Source: Vulgatibacter incomptus (lineage in GTDB: Bacteria; Myxococcota; Myxococcia; Myxococcales; Vulgatibacteraceae). Taken from it: a DNA stretch of 64,000 bases. The notes below the pieces were generated by a model that was not told the DNA's origin, made no database searches, and worked only from the letters and a program-made list of their open reading frames with translations. Every line of letters begins with the position of its first letter. Within the stretch, counting starts at the first letter, position 1. The DNA is taken from the NCBI RefSeq assembly GCF_001263175.1, contig NZ_CP012332.1, positions 1,733,501 through 1,797,500 of the forward strand, in the 5' to 3' direction. Made by a program: the position numbers and the translations under genes. Shown piece after piece: positions 25,851 to 34,109 of this stretch.

Positions 25851-26707
25851 CAGCCGGCGACCTCGACGGCGGGGAGCGCCTTGGGCGCGTGGCCGTGGCG
25901 GAGCCAGCCGATCCCCCGCAGCACCGTGCGGCCCATGAGCCAGGTGTCGCGGACCGTCCGCCACTTGGAGCGCCCGGCCCGAGGCCGGTAGTCGATGGGG
26001 ATGAAGACGGGGGGATCGCCCTCTGCCGCGAGGGCGAGGGTGAGCGTGGTGGTGAGGGAGAAGCGATCAGGGAGAATCGACGAGAGGGCCAGGAGGTCAC
26101 GGGTGCGCAGCGCCCGCATCCCGGAGTTGAGGTCCGGGACGGCGAGCCCTCCGAACCAGAGGACGGCTCCGCGGAACGCCGTCTTGATCGCGCTCCGGGC
26201 CAGGGACTCCGACCCGCTCGACGCGGGCCTCGCGCCGATGGCCTGGCGGGCGCCGCCCCGCAGCGCGCGGACGAGCTTCGGGAGATCGGCCTCCGGATAG
26301 GTGCCGTCGGCGTCGAGGATCGCAAGGAAGGCGCCCCGCGCCTCCGCGGCCCCCGCCTTGATCGCGGCGCCGTAGCCCAGGCCCTCGCGCCGGATCACCC
26401 GCGCGCCTGCCGCCCTCGCCCGCTCGCCCGTGCCGTCGACGGAGCCGTCGTCCACCACGAGGATCTCGTGGGCCTCCCCGGCGAGCGCCCGGGCCACGGC
26501 CTCGACGACGCCTCCGACCGACTCCGCTTCGTCCCGCGCAGGGATCACGACGGTGATGTCGGGCGAACGGCTCAGAGCGTGTGAAGAAATCGGTCCCGCA
26601 GAAGCGGGCCCGATCTCTTCAGCCGCGCTCCGCGCGGAAACGCTCTTCTTTGCGTCTGCTCCGCCTTCGGCTCCGCGAGAGCTCGTGATTTCATCACGAG
26701 CTCTCAC
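25850..26707 (-). CDS. Family 2 glycosyltransferase (dolichyl-phosphate-mannose-synthase-like) with repeat-encoded N-terminus
   Basis: The conserved part begins ITVVIPARDEAESVGGVV, then ILVVDDGSVDGTGERA, ILDADGT (the DxD metal site) and LNSGMRALRTRD, as in GT2 enzymes that transfer sugars to polyprenyl phosphate. No ATG lies near it. The best start is GTG at 26707, which overlaps the upstream stop as GTGA. That gives 285 residues with a leader of about 45 residues encoded entirely by the dispersed repeat at 26575-26705. Activity is likely, because the domain itself is intact. Confidence 0.82.
   Translation of the reverse strand: MRARDEITSSRGAEGGADAKKSVSARSAAEEIGPASAGPISSHALSRSPDITVVIPARDEAESVGGVVEAVARALAGEAHEILVVDDGSVDGTGERARAAGARVIRREGLGYGAAIKAGAAEARGAFLAILDADGTYPEADLPKLVRALRGGARQAIGARPASSGSESLARSAIKTAFRGAVLWFGGLAVPDLNSGMRALRTRDLLALSSILPDRFSLTTTLTLALAAEGDPPVFIPIDYRPRAGRSKWRTVRDTWLMGRTVLRGIGWLRHGHAPKALPAVEVAG
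26575..26705 (-). repeat. Dispersed hairpin repeat, copy A
   Basis: A 102-bp core (26575-26676) is about 92% identical (7 mismatches, 1 gap) to 29861-29961. It contains a long hairpin near its end and CCGCGC-GGA-GCGCGG. Beside the core lies a perfect 13-bp inverted repeat (26677-26689 with 26693-26705, three-base loop). It lies between the 4-TM protein's stop and the conserved part of the glycosyltransferase. Confidence 0.85.
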
Positions 26708-27321
26708 GACAGCGCGGACTCCACCTTCTTCTCCGGGAGGCGGCGCCACATCTCCCACAGCGGCCAGAGCACCATGGGCAGCCAACCGAGGGCGGCGACG
26801 ACCACCGAGGCGGGCACAAGCGGGCCGAAGCCTGCGCCGACGAAGCGGACGAGAAGCGGCGAGAGGAGGTGGACGAAGGTGGCCACCGACGCCACCGCGA
26901 TCACCGCGATCTTCAGCCGCACCGAGAGCGCGGTGAGCATGAAGAGGTGACCGACGATGAGCAGCACCACCGGCACGGTGAAGAGGTGGAAGTGGAAGGT
27001 CTCCATCACCTGCCGCCCGGACTGGCCCAGGCGCATGCCGGAGCCCGACAGGCCCGCCGGCACGGGATCCGCGGCGCCGCCGAGATCGTCGGGCAGGTCC
27101 AGATCCGGGCCTCCCGCGTCCGCGGGCTGGACGGGCGGCGGCGCCTCCGAGCCGAGGTAGTAGGTGGCGGCGGCGTCGCCGGCGAGGCCGCCGAACGAGC
27201 TGGCGTAGAGCCAGATCGACGAGCCGATCCCGGCTGCCAGGAAGACGAGGAACGCCGTGTAGAGCACGCGCGCCTCGAGGGAGAGCCTCTCGAGGGGGAA
27301 GGGCCTGGCGAACTGACGCAT
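26704..27321 (-). CDS. Four-helix membrane protein with His-rich helices, unknown function
   Basis: The 205-residue product has a first helix at about 21-42, an acidic/proline extracytoplasmic loop (residues 50-100) and three more helices. Helices 2 and 3 are His-containing: METFHFHLFTVPVVLLIVGHLF and FVHLLSPLLVRF. Such His might bind heme or metal, but that is inference. It starts four bases before the FMN-binding gene's stop, within the same transcription unit, so a redox role is plausible. No family recognised. Confidence 0.75.
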   Translation of the reverse strand: MRQFARPFPLERLSLEARVLYTAFLVFLAAGIGSSIWLYASSFGGLAGDAAATYYLGSEAPPPVQPADAGGPDLDLPDDLGGAADPVPAGLSGSGMRLGQSGRQVMETFHFHLFTVPVVLLIVGHLFMLTALSVRLKIAVIAVASVATFVHLLSPLLVRFVGAGFGPLVPASVVVAALGWLPMVLWPLWEMWRRLPEKKVESALS

Positions 27322-27324
27322 CCC

Positions 27325-27894
27325 TCAGCCCTCCGCCGGCTTGGCGGGATGGAGCACGAGCTCATCCACCAGCGCGACGGCGCGGCGGACGCCCACCGCC
27401 ATCGAGCGGGAGGAGATCGTGGCGCCGGAGATCACGTCGACGTCGCGGCCAGCCCGGATCGGATCCTTCGGCCCCTTGCCGACGAACTGCGCGCGGAAGC
27501 GCGGATCGGTGATCTCCTCGCCGTACTTCTCGCGGTAGACCATCACCTCCTGCCGCTCCACCTTCCCCTCCGGCGAGAGCTTGACGCCAAAGGTGATCGG
27601 CTCGTGCTGCCCCCGCTCGTCATCGATCACGGCGTAGCCGTCCACCTTCTCGCCGGTCATGGCCACGAAGATCACGTACTCGCTCTTGGCCGGCTTGTAG
27701 CCGAGGCGGGCGCGGAGCGACTCGGCCTGCGCCGGCGTCAGCTGCACCTTGCGGTAGGTGACCTTCTCGCTCGACGGGAAGAACTCCCGGAGGATCTGCG
27801 CCGTGGTGAAGTAGGTGGCGGAGGCCGAGGCCACGCTCGGCAGCGTGGTCAGCAGGCCGACGGCAAGGAGCAGGAAGAGAAGGGATCGGCGCAT
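27325..27894 (-). CDS. FMN-binding domain protein (RnfG/NqrC-like)
   Basis: The 189-residue product has a signal peptide (about residues 1-24) and an FMN-binding domain. GYAVIDDERGQHEPITFGVKL and the C-terminal DVISGATISSRSM are visible. The SGATIS motif is where RnfG/NqrC and related proteins carry FMN on Thr by a phosphoester bond. It should face the periplasm. ATG at 27894 follows GAGGAG by nine bases. It lies between a His-rich membrane protein and a lipoprotein, suggesting electron transfer across the envelope. Confidence 0.88.
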   Translation of the reverse strand: MRRSLLFLLLAVGLLTTLPSVASASATYFTTAQILREFFPSSEKVTYRKVQLTPAQAESLRARLGYKPAKSEYVIFVAMTGEKVDGYAVIDDERGQHEPITFGVKLSPEGKVERQEVMVYREKYGEEITDPRFRAQFVGKGPKDPIRAGRDVDVISGATISSRSMAVGVRRAVALVDELVLHPAKPAEG

Positions 27895-27917
27895 GGGCGT
27901 GCGCTCCTCTATCACGG

Positions 27918-28472
27918 TCACGGCAGCTCCCCAAGGAGCTGCCCCAGGGCCATCCGGAGGTGGGCCGACCAGTCGGCCTGGGCCCTGTAGGTCTGCGGCA
28001 ACGTGGGGCCTCGCCTCGAGCGGCTCCAGAGGATCGCGCCCTTCGCGTCCACGAGGCTCGCCTCGAGGTCGATCTCCGCCTGGCCGATCGCTTTGAGCGC
28101 GCTCACGTCCATCCTCTCGAGGCGGATCACAAGGGCGGCGTCCGCGCGGGTCTCCCGAATCCAGGCTTCCGCCGACGGCACGCCATGTTCCGGGTCGGGG
28201 ATGGCGTCGACCACCCGGTACCCCCGCCCGCGAAGGGCCCGGATCGCCTCGCGGGCGACAAGGCTCTCGGGGCGCTGGCCGCCGAGGAAATCCTCGAGGA
28301 GGCCCCCGGCCTGCGGCCTCTCGGCCTCGTTCCGGACGAGGACGGCCACCGTCCGCGGACGCTCCCCCGCGAGCTGGCCTCGCGTCTGGGCGCACGAGGC
28401 GGCCAGTACGAGGCAGAGCGCGAGGAGCGCGGCGGGACGGAGCGTCTTCATGTCCGGAACGGCGAGGCGCAT
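27918..28472 (-). CDS. Lipoprotein of unknown function (CsgG/GNA1162-like pattern)
   Basis: The 184-residue protein has a lipoprotein signal ending LAASC. The mature part reads RTVAVLVRNEAERP and later ADAALVIRLERMDV and AEIDLEASLVDAKGAILWSRS. That strand order recalls CsgG-like or DUF799 lipoproteins, which build outer-membrane assemblies; the resemblance is weak. ATG at 28472 follows AGGAG and the porin gene's stop by a few bases. An ATG at 28451 is an alternative. Confidence 0.7.
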   Translation of the reverse strand: MRLAVPDMKTLRPAALLALCLVLAASCAQTRGQLAGERPRTVAVLVRNEAERPQAGGLLEDFLGGQRPESLVAREAIRALRGRGYRVVDAIPDPEHGVPSAEAWIRETRADAALVIRLERMDVSALKAIGQAEIDLEASLVDAKGAILWSRSRRGPTLPQTYRAQADWSAHLRMALGQLLGELP

Positions 28473-28479
28473 GTGGCTC

Positions 28480-29832
28480 CTAGAAGAGATAGGCGACGCT
28501 GGCGATGTACTGCCAATTCGAATCGGGGAAGAAGCGGGAGCTCCAGAGGTGCGGCTGCACGCCGCTCGCGCCGTTCTGCTCGAGGCTGAAGGCCTGCTTG
28601 AGCGCGTAGGCGGGAACGGGGCGGATGTTGAGGCCCACCGTCAGCTTCGCGGCGTCGCCTGCGGCGGTCACGAACTCCATGTCCGTGTCCTTCTCCTCGT
28701 AGCGCACGGACGCGGTGAAGTAGCCGTCGTGCCACTCCTCCGGGAGGAGCTCGAAGAAGGGCTCGATCCGGAAGTGGTAGTCCGCCTGGCCGTAGTAGCC
28801 GCGCATCCGGGTCGGGACCCGATCGCGGGTGTTGGCGGGGGAGCCGTCGCGGAAGCCCTGGACGAAGCCGGGGTCGATGAACGCCCAGACCGCCTCGCCG
28901 TGGAGATCCAGCGACCCGAGCCGCCAGAACATGTCGCCGTTCACCATGTTCACGCGGTTGTTGATGCGGTCGTAGGCGCCCGTGTACCCGGAGAAGCCGA
29001 GCTCGAGGCCCAGCCAAGGCGAGTAGGCCACCCGGCCGACGATGGCCTTGTCGTTGTTGTTGTCCTCGAGGTTGCTGCCCCGCGCCGCCCGGAAGCCCTG
29101 ACCGTCGAGGATCTTCGCGTCCAGGCCGTTGATGGCGTAGATCTCGTAGGTGAGCCGGGAGTGCTCGCCCAGGCCGAACTGCCCAAGGAAGCCGGCGCCG
29201 GACTCGAACCACGTGGTCGGCACGACGGTCGTGTAGGCGATGGGCCGCTCGGGCAGCTCCTGCGCCGGCGCGTCGTGCCGGAGGTTGTAGGCGCCAAAGG
29301 GCACCAGGATCACGCCGGCGCGGAAGGTCATCCAGTCGGTGAGCATCACGTCCACCACGGAGAACTCGAGGAGGACCTCGCCGAAGCTGAGCACGCCGTC
29401 CCGCTTGAGGGGGCTGCCCGCGAACTCGAACTCGACCTCCGTGGCGGTGGATATCCGCTCGGAGATCCGGCTGTAGATGAAGACCACGTAGCGGTGGGCC
29501 ACGAAGGTGGTCGTGCCCTGCTGCGGCACCACGAAGTCGTGCTCGCCGTAGCCGCCGATGGTGGTGCGATCGATGATCGCGGCCGCCCGATCCGAGAGCG
29601 TGATGCCGGGATCGAGGCGGACGGAGAACGACTCGGCGGGAGCGTGCAGCGGCGCGGCGGCCGTGGCGGGAGCGGCCTCCTCGAGGCCGTCGAGCTCCAG
29701 CCGGGGGCCCTCATCCGAGGTCCTGGCTGCGACACCGCCCTCCCCGCCCGCTTCGGCGGGATTCTGGGCCAGGGCCGGAGCGGGCGCGAAGGAGAGGATC
29801 AAACCCAGCGTGATGAGCGAGCGAAGAAGCAA
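28480..29832 (-). CDS. Outer-membrane beta-barrel (porin-like) protein
   Basis: About 450 residues: a signal peptide (ending APALA) followed by a Pro/Ala spacer, then alternating amphipathic strands with aromatic ends. It finishes WQYIASVAYLF, the terminal-Phe beta-strand typical of BAM substrates. It resembles phosphate/porin-like OMPs but no exact family was identified. The TTG at 29832, five bases after GGAG, is the best start. A longer frame would read into the repeat at 29861-29961. It is the outer-membrane member of the redox/metal block. Confidence 0.82.
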   Translation of the reverse strand: MLLRSLITLGLILSFAPAPALAQNPAEAGGEGGVAARTSDEGPRLELDGLEEAAPATAAAPLHAPAESFSVRLDPGITLSDRAAAIIDRTTIGGYGEHDFVVPQQGTTTFVAHRYVVFIYSRISERISTATEVEFEFAGSPLKRDGVLSFGEVLLEFSVVDVMLTDWMTFRAGVILVPFGAYNLRHDAPAQELPERPIAYTTVVPTTWFESGAGFLGQFGLGEHSRLTYEIYAINGLDAKILDGQGFRAARGSNLEDNNNDKAIVGRVAYSPWLGLELGFSGYTGAYDRINNRVNMVNGDMFWRLGSLDLHGEAVWAFIDPGFVQGFRDGSPANTRDRVPTRMRGYYGQADYHFRIEPFFELLPEEWHDGYFTASVRYEEKDTDMEFVTAAGDAAKLTVGLNIRPVPAYALKQAFSLEQNGASGVQPHLWSSRFFPDSNWQYIASVAYLF

Positions 29833-29860
29833 GATTACTCCAGGTACCACCACATTCCGG

Positions 29861-29961
29861 GCGGAGCCGGAGGCGGAGCAGACGAAAGAAGAGCGTTCCC
29901 GCGCGGAGCGCGGCTGAAGAAGTCGGGCCCGCTGCTGCGGGGCCGACTTCTTCACACGCTC
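29861..29961 (+). repeat. Dispersed hairpin repeat, copy B
   Basis: 101 bases, about 92% identical to the copy at 26575-26676 but in the opposite orientation. It contains a 17-bp stem with one mismatch (GAAGAAGTCGGGCCCGC, loop TGCT, GCGGGGCCGACTTCTTC) and the small hairpin CCGCGC-GGA-GCGCGG. It sits just upstream of the porin-like gene's TTG start. Confidence 0.85.
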
Positions 29962-30106
29962 AGCGCCCTCCGGCGGTGCTTGAGGCGTTGCGGGGGCGCG
30001 GGCCCCCTGCGTGCGGCGCCCGCCGCCGAAGCGGCGACGGGCAAAAACGTCGTTGCGGAGGCGGGCCCTCGCTTTCGGGCGCCCGTCTCCGAAACTCGGG
30101 CGGGTA

Positions 30107-31135
30107 TCAGCCCTTGACCTTGATCCCGTAGGCGGCCTCGAGGGCGCTCAGGAGGCCGTCGGCATCGAAGTCGGCGATCCACGCCGCATCCACGGCGCCG
30201 AGAGCCTCGTCGAGGGCCGCGCGGAGCGACGTGGCGAAGGCCTTCTGCGAATCGTTCCCCGCGAGGAGGAGATCCTCCACCGCGACGAAGTAGCCGTCGG
30301 CCTCGAATACCTTCAGGAGGGCGGTCTCGGGGCTCGTGCGGTTGCGGCCGATCTCCACCAGCTCGTGGCCGATCGAGTACGCGAAGACGAGCTGCAGCTT
30401 GCGGTCGATGCCGTCGACCACTCGGTCGTAATCGGCGTCCTCGCCGAGCTCCATCGAGTCGGCGCCCTTGGCGTTCAGGGCCTTCTCGATGGCGCAGGAC
30501 CCCTCGCGGATCAGCTCGAAGAGCTCCTCCGCCAGCGTGGTGCCGTTGGTGCCGTCGCGGCGGGTCGCCACCGCGGCGAGGCCCTTGCGGCCGCCGGGGA
30601 CGTTGGTCGCGCCGGTGCCAAGGTAGCCGAAGGCCTCGTCGTAGTGCTGCTTGGTCGGAGCGTAGAGCTCCTCGAGCACGGAGAGGTAGAGGAAGCGATA
30701 CACGCCGGCCTTCTCGAACTGCTGCTTGGCCAGCGACACCTCGTGGGCGCTGGTGGCAGCGGCGAGCATGTCGATCCCGCCCCGGAACGCCGCGTCGAGC
30801 TCGGCGCCGGCCTGGGCGTCCGGGAAGTGCACGTCGATCCGGCCCGCGGCCTTGGCGGCGAGCTTGGTGGACGGATCCTCGTAGCGGGCGAGGACGGACG
30901 CCGCCTCCGCGGCAGCCGTCGCCGGAGCGTCGGCCGCCCGGTCGAAGGCGGCGAGCATCTGGTCGAACGCGAGAAGGCGCTGATCCTGGGGCGCGTGGTT
31001 CACGGGATCGAAGGCGAGGTACTCGGTTCCCTCGCAGCGGCCGGTTTCGGTTTCGGTCACCGGGTCCGGCGTGGTGCTGTCACAACCTGCGAGCACGAGA
31101 CAGAGGGAGGCGAGAATCGAGAGCTTGGTCTTCAC
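30107..31135 (-). CDS. Imelysin-like (M75) lipoprotein
   Basis: The 342-residue product starts with GTG after AAGGA and has lipobox LAGC. Its helical body contains YSIGHELVEIGRNR, matching the imelysin GxHxxE metal-binding motif. Imelysin/EfeO-type proteins act in iron capture at the cell surface or periplasm. It is at the start of the redox/metal block. The rest of the sequence does not closely match a known subfamily, so iron as ligand is inference. Confidence 0.78.
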   Translation of the reverse strand: MKTKLSILASLCLVLAGCDSTTPDPVTETETGRCEGTEYLAFDPVNHAPQDQRLLAFDQMLAAFDRAADAPATAAAEAASVLARYEDPSTKLAAKAAGRIDVHFPDAQAGAELDAAFRGGIDMLAAATSAHEVSLAKQQFEKAGVYRFLYLSVLEELYAPTKQHYDEAFGYLGTGATNVPGGRKGLAAVATRRDGTNGTTLAEELFELIREGSCAIEKALNAKGADSMELGEDADYDRVVDGIDRKLQLVFAYSIGHELVEIGRNRTSPETALLKVFEADGYFVAVEDLLLAGNDSQKAFATSLRAALDEALGAVDAAWIADFDADGLLSALEAAYGIKVKG

Positions 31136-31154
31136 GGATGGTTCCTTCGAAAAA

Positions 31155-31859
31155 TCAATCGAGGTTGGCGGGATCGACGCAGCGGCCCCGGTGACAAGAC
31201 ATTCCACTGGCGCACTGCTCGTCCACGTCGCAGCAGACGCCCACGCACTTGCAGCAATTCGTTCCCGGCGCCGCCTTGCCGTTCAGGCAGTCGAGGGACG
31301 CGACACAGCCCGGCTCGTCCACGCAGACCACGCCGGTGGGCGCGGTGGTCTCGCCCACGTAGCTGGTGGTGCCGTAATAGGAGTCGACGATGGGCCGCCC
31401 CGGCGACCCCGAGTTGGTGTCGAAGAACTCGTACGCACCGGCGAGAGGGAAGGTGAACCGCCAGAAGGAGAAGGTCTCAGTGTTCTCGGTGGCGATGTTG
31501 AAGGGCCTCACGAGGTTCGGGCTGAAGAGCGTGGCCGGCCCGCTCAGCGAGGTGACGTTCGTGGGCACCTCGGGGAGGAAGTTCCGGAACTCCGCCGTGT
31601 CACCGGGCCGGATCGGCAGGCCGCCGGCAGGCGTGACGGCGCCGGGACCCTGGCTGGAGGGCAGCTCGATCAGGAAGCGCTGGCCCACGCAGAGGGGCGC
31701 GACCACCCGGAATCGGCCCATGATCACCCGGTTCAGCGAGATCACGAGGCCGCCCCGCGGCTTGGCGTTCGCCGAGGGCTGCACCAGCGGCTGCTCCTGG
31801 GGAGGGCCGTCACAGGCGGAGGCCGCGAGCACGAGCAGGGCGACGAGAAACAGACGCAT
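31155..31859 (-). CDS. Lipoprotein with cupredoxin-like domain and Cys-rich tail
   Basis: The 234-residue protein has lipobox ASAC, then a beta-rich part (GDTAEFRNFLPE, FTFPLAGAYEFFDTN) with the spacing of a cupredoxin fold. The usual copper-ligand Cys and Met near the last loop are not seen. The last 55 residues hold about a dozen Cys (for example CVGVCCDVDEQCASGMSCHRGRC), like small disulfide domains of myxobacterial surface proteins. Its ATG overlaps the GT39-like gene's stop as TGATG. Role inferred from context only. Confidence 0.65.
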   Translation of the reverse strand: MRLFLVALLVLAASACDGPPQEQPLVQPSANAKPRGGLVISLNRVIMGRFRVVAPLCVGQRFLIELPSSQGPGAVTPAGGLPIRPGDTAEFRNFLPEVPTNVTSLSGPATLFSPNLVRPFNIATENTETFSFWRFTFPLAGAYEFFDTNSGSPGRPIVDSYYGTTSYVGETTAPTGVVCVDEPGCVASLDCLNGKAAPGTNCCKCVGVCCDVDEQCASGMSCHRGRCVDPANLD

Positions 31860-33430
31860 CAAAACGTTCCCTTCGAGGACGAGGCAGGACGGAAGCGGAA
31901 GAGGCGGAGGTCGTGGGACCACGACCGGATCAGGCGATCGCAACGGAACTCGGCGACGGGCTCGAGCTCCGTGCGGAGGCTCGACATGCCCGGCGCCGCC
32001 GAGGTCACGTAGACGGCGACCCCTGCCGCCGCGAGGCGCTGGGCGGAGGCCGCGAGGTCGGCGGGATCGCCGACACGTGCGGCGCGACGCTCCGGGGCGT
32101 ACCTCTCGAAGAGGCGGGCCTCCTCACCGGTGAAAATCATCGCATTCTCGGCGGGGAGCGCGCTCGACACCCAGTCCACGAGGCGGATCGCCGGCGACGC
32201 CTCGCGGCCCTGGGCCTTGGCGAGGGGCGCGCTCACGAGGAGCAGCGTCGCAGGCGCGAGGGCCGCCGCCGTGGCGGAGAGGCGCCCCGGCAGCAGCTCT
32301 CGAAGCGCCGCGAGTCCCGCGGCGAGGAGGATCGCGGCCCCCACCGCGAGCGGGAGGAGGTGCCGCGCCTTCTCGAGGTTCTGCCCGAGGAAGGCCCAAG
32401 CGGCGTAGGGACCACACGAGAGGATCGCGAGGCCCGCGGCGGAAGCGGCGCCGCGCGGGAGGAGCCCGCGGCGCCAGGCGACCACCAGGGCGGCGCCTGC
32501 GGCGAATACCAAGAGTGCGAGGCCGAACCGCGCAGGGTGGACGGCGCCCGCCCAAGGGAGGCCGAGGTTCGCTGCGGCGAGGTCGAAGCCGAAGTCGGAG
32601 AGGCGGTCGCCGAGGGCCGGCCTGGCAACGATGGTGCCGCCCCAGCGCGAGCCGTGGCCGGCGAGGAAGGAGGTGGCGATCCGGAGGAGCTCGGCGGGGC
32701 CAGAAATGGCCACCATCGGCAGGAGCCAGGCGCCGACACCGGCGGCGGCGCCCAAGAGCCAGCGGAGCCGCGAGCCGGACAGGAGCAGTGGGAGGAACGC
32801 CATCGCCGGAAGGAACGACGGGCGGATCCCCACGCAGAGGCCGGCGGCTGCGCCGAGGAGGAGGGCTCCGTAGCGCGAGAACCCATCCACCGAACGACGG
32901 ATCTCGTCCTGCGCGGAGCCTTCCCGGCGGTCCCCTTCCCCTTCGTGCGACTCCCCGCGCCGAGCGGCCATCGGGAGGACGCGCGCTGCCGAGAGGTGCG
33001 CCGCCAGGACCAGGGCCAGGGCGCCGAGGCCGGCGCCATCGGACGACGGCGCGCCGCCGAAGAGGACCGCCAGCGGCGCGAGGGCGAAGATGGCCGCCCC
33101 CGTGAGCGCGGGGATCTCGCCGACGAGGGGCCTGAGGGCCAGGCCCAGCGCCGGGATGGCGAGACCGCCGAGGGCGACGCCGGGGAGCGCGAGGGCGAGG
33201 ATCTCGCCGGCGCCCAGGAAGCGGAACGCCCGGGCCATCAGCACGTAGATCGGATAGCCGGGGAAGTGGGGGGCCTGGGCGGCGAGGTCGAAGGCCGTCA
33301 GCGAGCGGGCAAAGTTCACCGCGTCGAGATCGGGGAGGGCGGGCGGCACGGCGGCCAGCCGCAACCCCACCGCCAGCGCCGCGAGCGCCGTCAGGGTAGC
33401 CGAGAAACCGAATATGCGAATCGTTCTCAA
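31859..33430 (-). CDS. GT39/PMT-like polytopic membrane glycosyltransferase
   Basis: About 523 residues with roughly ten helices. The early extracytoplasmic loop DAVNFARSLTAFDLAAQAPH, then FPGYPIYVLM, matches the DUF2723/PMT-type motif (acidic residue, PHxPGYP). The C-terminal soluble domain is short. Such enzymes move mannose or related sugars from polyprenyl phosphate, which fits the GT2 enzyme of the same strand. The TTG at 33430 is a tentative start; no ATG lies nearby. A 14-bp palindrome lies just upstream. Confidence 0.75.
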   Translation of the reverse strand: MRTIRIFGFSATLTALAALAVGLRLAAVPPALPDLDAVNFARSLTAFDLAAQAPHFPGYPIYVLMARAFRFLGAGEILALALPGVALGGLAIPALGLALRPLVGEIPALTGAAIFALAPLAVLFGGAPSSDGAGLGALALVLAAHLSAARVLPMAARRGESHEGEGDRREGSAQDEIRRSVDGFSRYGALLLGAAAGLCVGIRPSFLPAMAFLPLLLSGSRLRWLLGAAAGVGAWLLPMVAISGPAELLRIATSFLAGHGSRWGGTIVARPALGDRLSDFGFDLAAANLGLPWAGAVHPARFGLALLVFAAGAALVVAWRRGLLPRGAASAAGLAILSCGPYAAWAFLGQNLEKARHLLPLAVGAAILLAAGLAALRELLPGRLSATAAALAPATLLLVSAPLAKAQGREASPAIRLVDWVSSALPAENAMIFTGEEARLFERYAPERRAARVGDPADLAASAQRLAAAGVAVYVTSAAPGMSSLRTELEPVAEFRCDRLIRSWSHDLRLFRFRPASSSKGTF

Positions 33431-33443
33431 CTTGGACCCAAAA

Positions 33444-33457
33444 AAACAGGCCTGTTT
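33444..33457. promoter_or_regulatory. Perfect 14-bp palindrome upstream of the GT39-like gene
   Basis: AAACAGGCCTGTTT is a perfect palindrome, 14 bases upstream of the proposed TTG and followed on the minus strand by a T-run. It could be an operator for the metal/redox block or a compact terminator. Nothing in the sequence decides. Confidence 0.4.
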
Positions 33458-33619
33458 CCAGGCGTCCCGCCCACCGCCTTCCGGTGGACCGCGGCTACGT
33501 AGCATGCCCGCCCGTCCGCTCGCAAGAGGTGGTCGATACCGGACAGTTCTCGTAGATCGGTTCTGGACCCACGCGCTCGCCGCCTCCGCGGCGGCAGCAG
33601 AAGCCAAGGAAGAAGAGCG

Positions 33620-34096
33620 ATGAACCAGCCCTCCCCCGCCCATGAGCTCCTCGTCCGCAAGAACATCACCGTCGCCGCGTCCCCCGAGCGCGCGTTCGAG
33701 GTCTTCGCCCGGGAGATGGGGAGCTGGTGGCCGCTCCCGACCCATCACATCGGCGCCGCCGAGGCGGTCGACGTCGTCGTCGAGCCCTTCGCCGGCGGCC
33801 GCTGGTTCGAGCGCGGCGCCGACGGCATCGAGTGCGACTGGGGCGGCGTGATCGCCTGGGAGCCTCCTCACCGGCTGCTGCTCGCGTGGGAGCTCGACGC
33901 CGAATGGAAGCACGATCCGTCGGTCCGTTCCGAGGTCGAGGTGCGCTTCGTTCCCGAGGGAGGAGGCACCCGCGTCGAGCTCGAGCATCGAAAGCTGTCG
34001 GTCTTCGGCGAGCGCGCCGCGGAGCTGCGCGGGATCCTCGACTCGCCGGGGGGCTGGGGCGGCATGCTCCAGGAGTTCGCCGCGAAGGCGCGATAG
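33620..34096 (+). CDS. SRPBCC (AHSA1-like) family protein
   Basis: The 158-residue protein shows the AHSA1/START-like pattern: ITVAASPERAFEVFAREMGSWWP, then VVEPFAGGRWFERGADG, WGGVIAWEPPHRLLLAWEL and a C-terminal helix WGGMLQEFA. These small soluble proteins bind hydrophobic ligands or modify ones bound. No further function can be read. AAGGAAG lies upstream of the ATG. It is convergent with the Fur gene, 13 bases away. Confidence 0.85.
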   Translation: MNQPSPAHELLVRKNITVAASPERAFEVFAREMGSWWPLPTHHIGAAEAVDVVVEPFAGGRWFERGADGIECDWGGVIAWEPPHRLLLAWELDAEWKHDPSVRSEVEVRFVPEGGGTRVELEHRKLSVFGERAAELRGILDSPGGWGGMLQEFAAKAR

Positions 34097-34109
34097 ACCG
34101 CGCGGGGGC

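Noticed and set aside
26708-26785. ATG at 26785 as start of the glycosyltransferase
   Set aside because: It would overlap the upstream gene by 82 bases with no ribosome site. The GTGA junction at 26707 is more economical.
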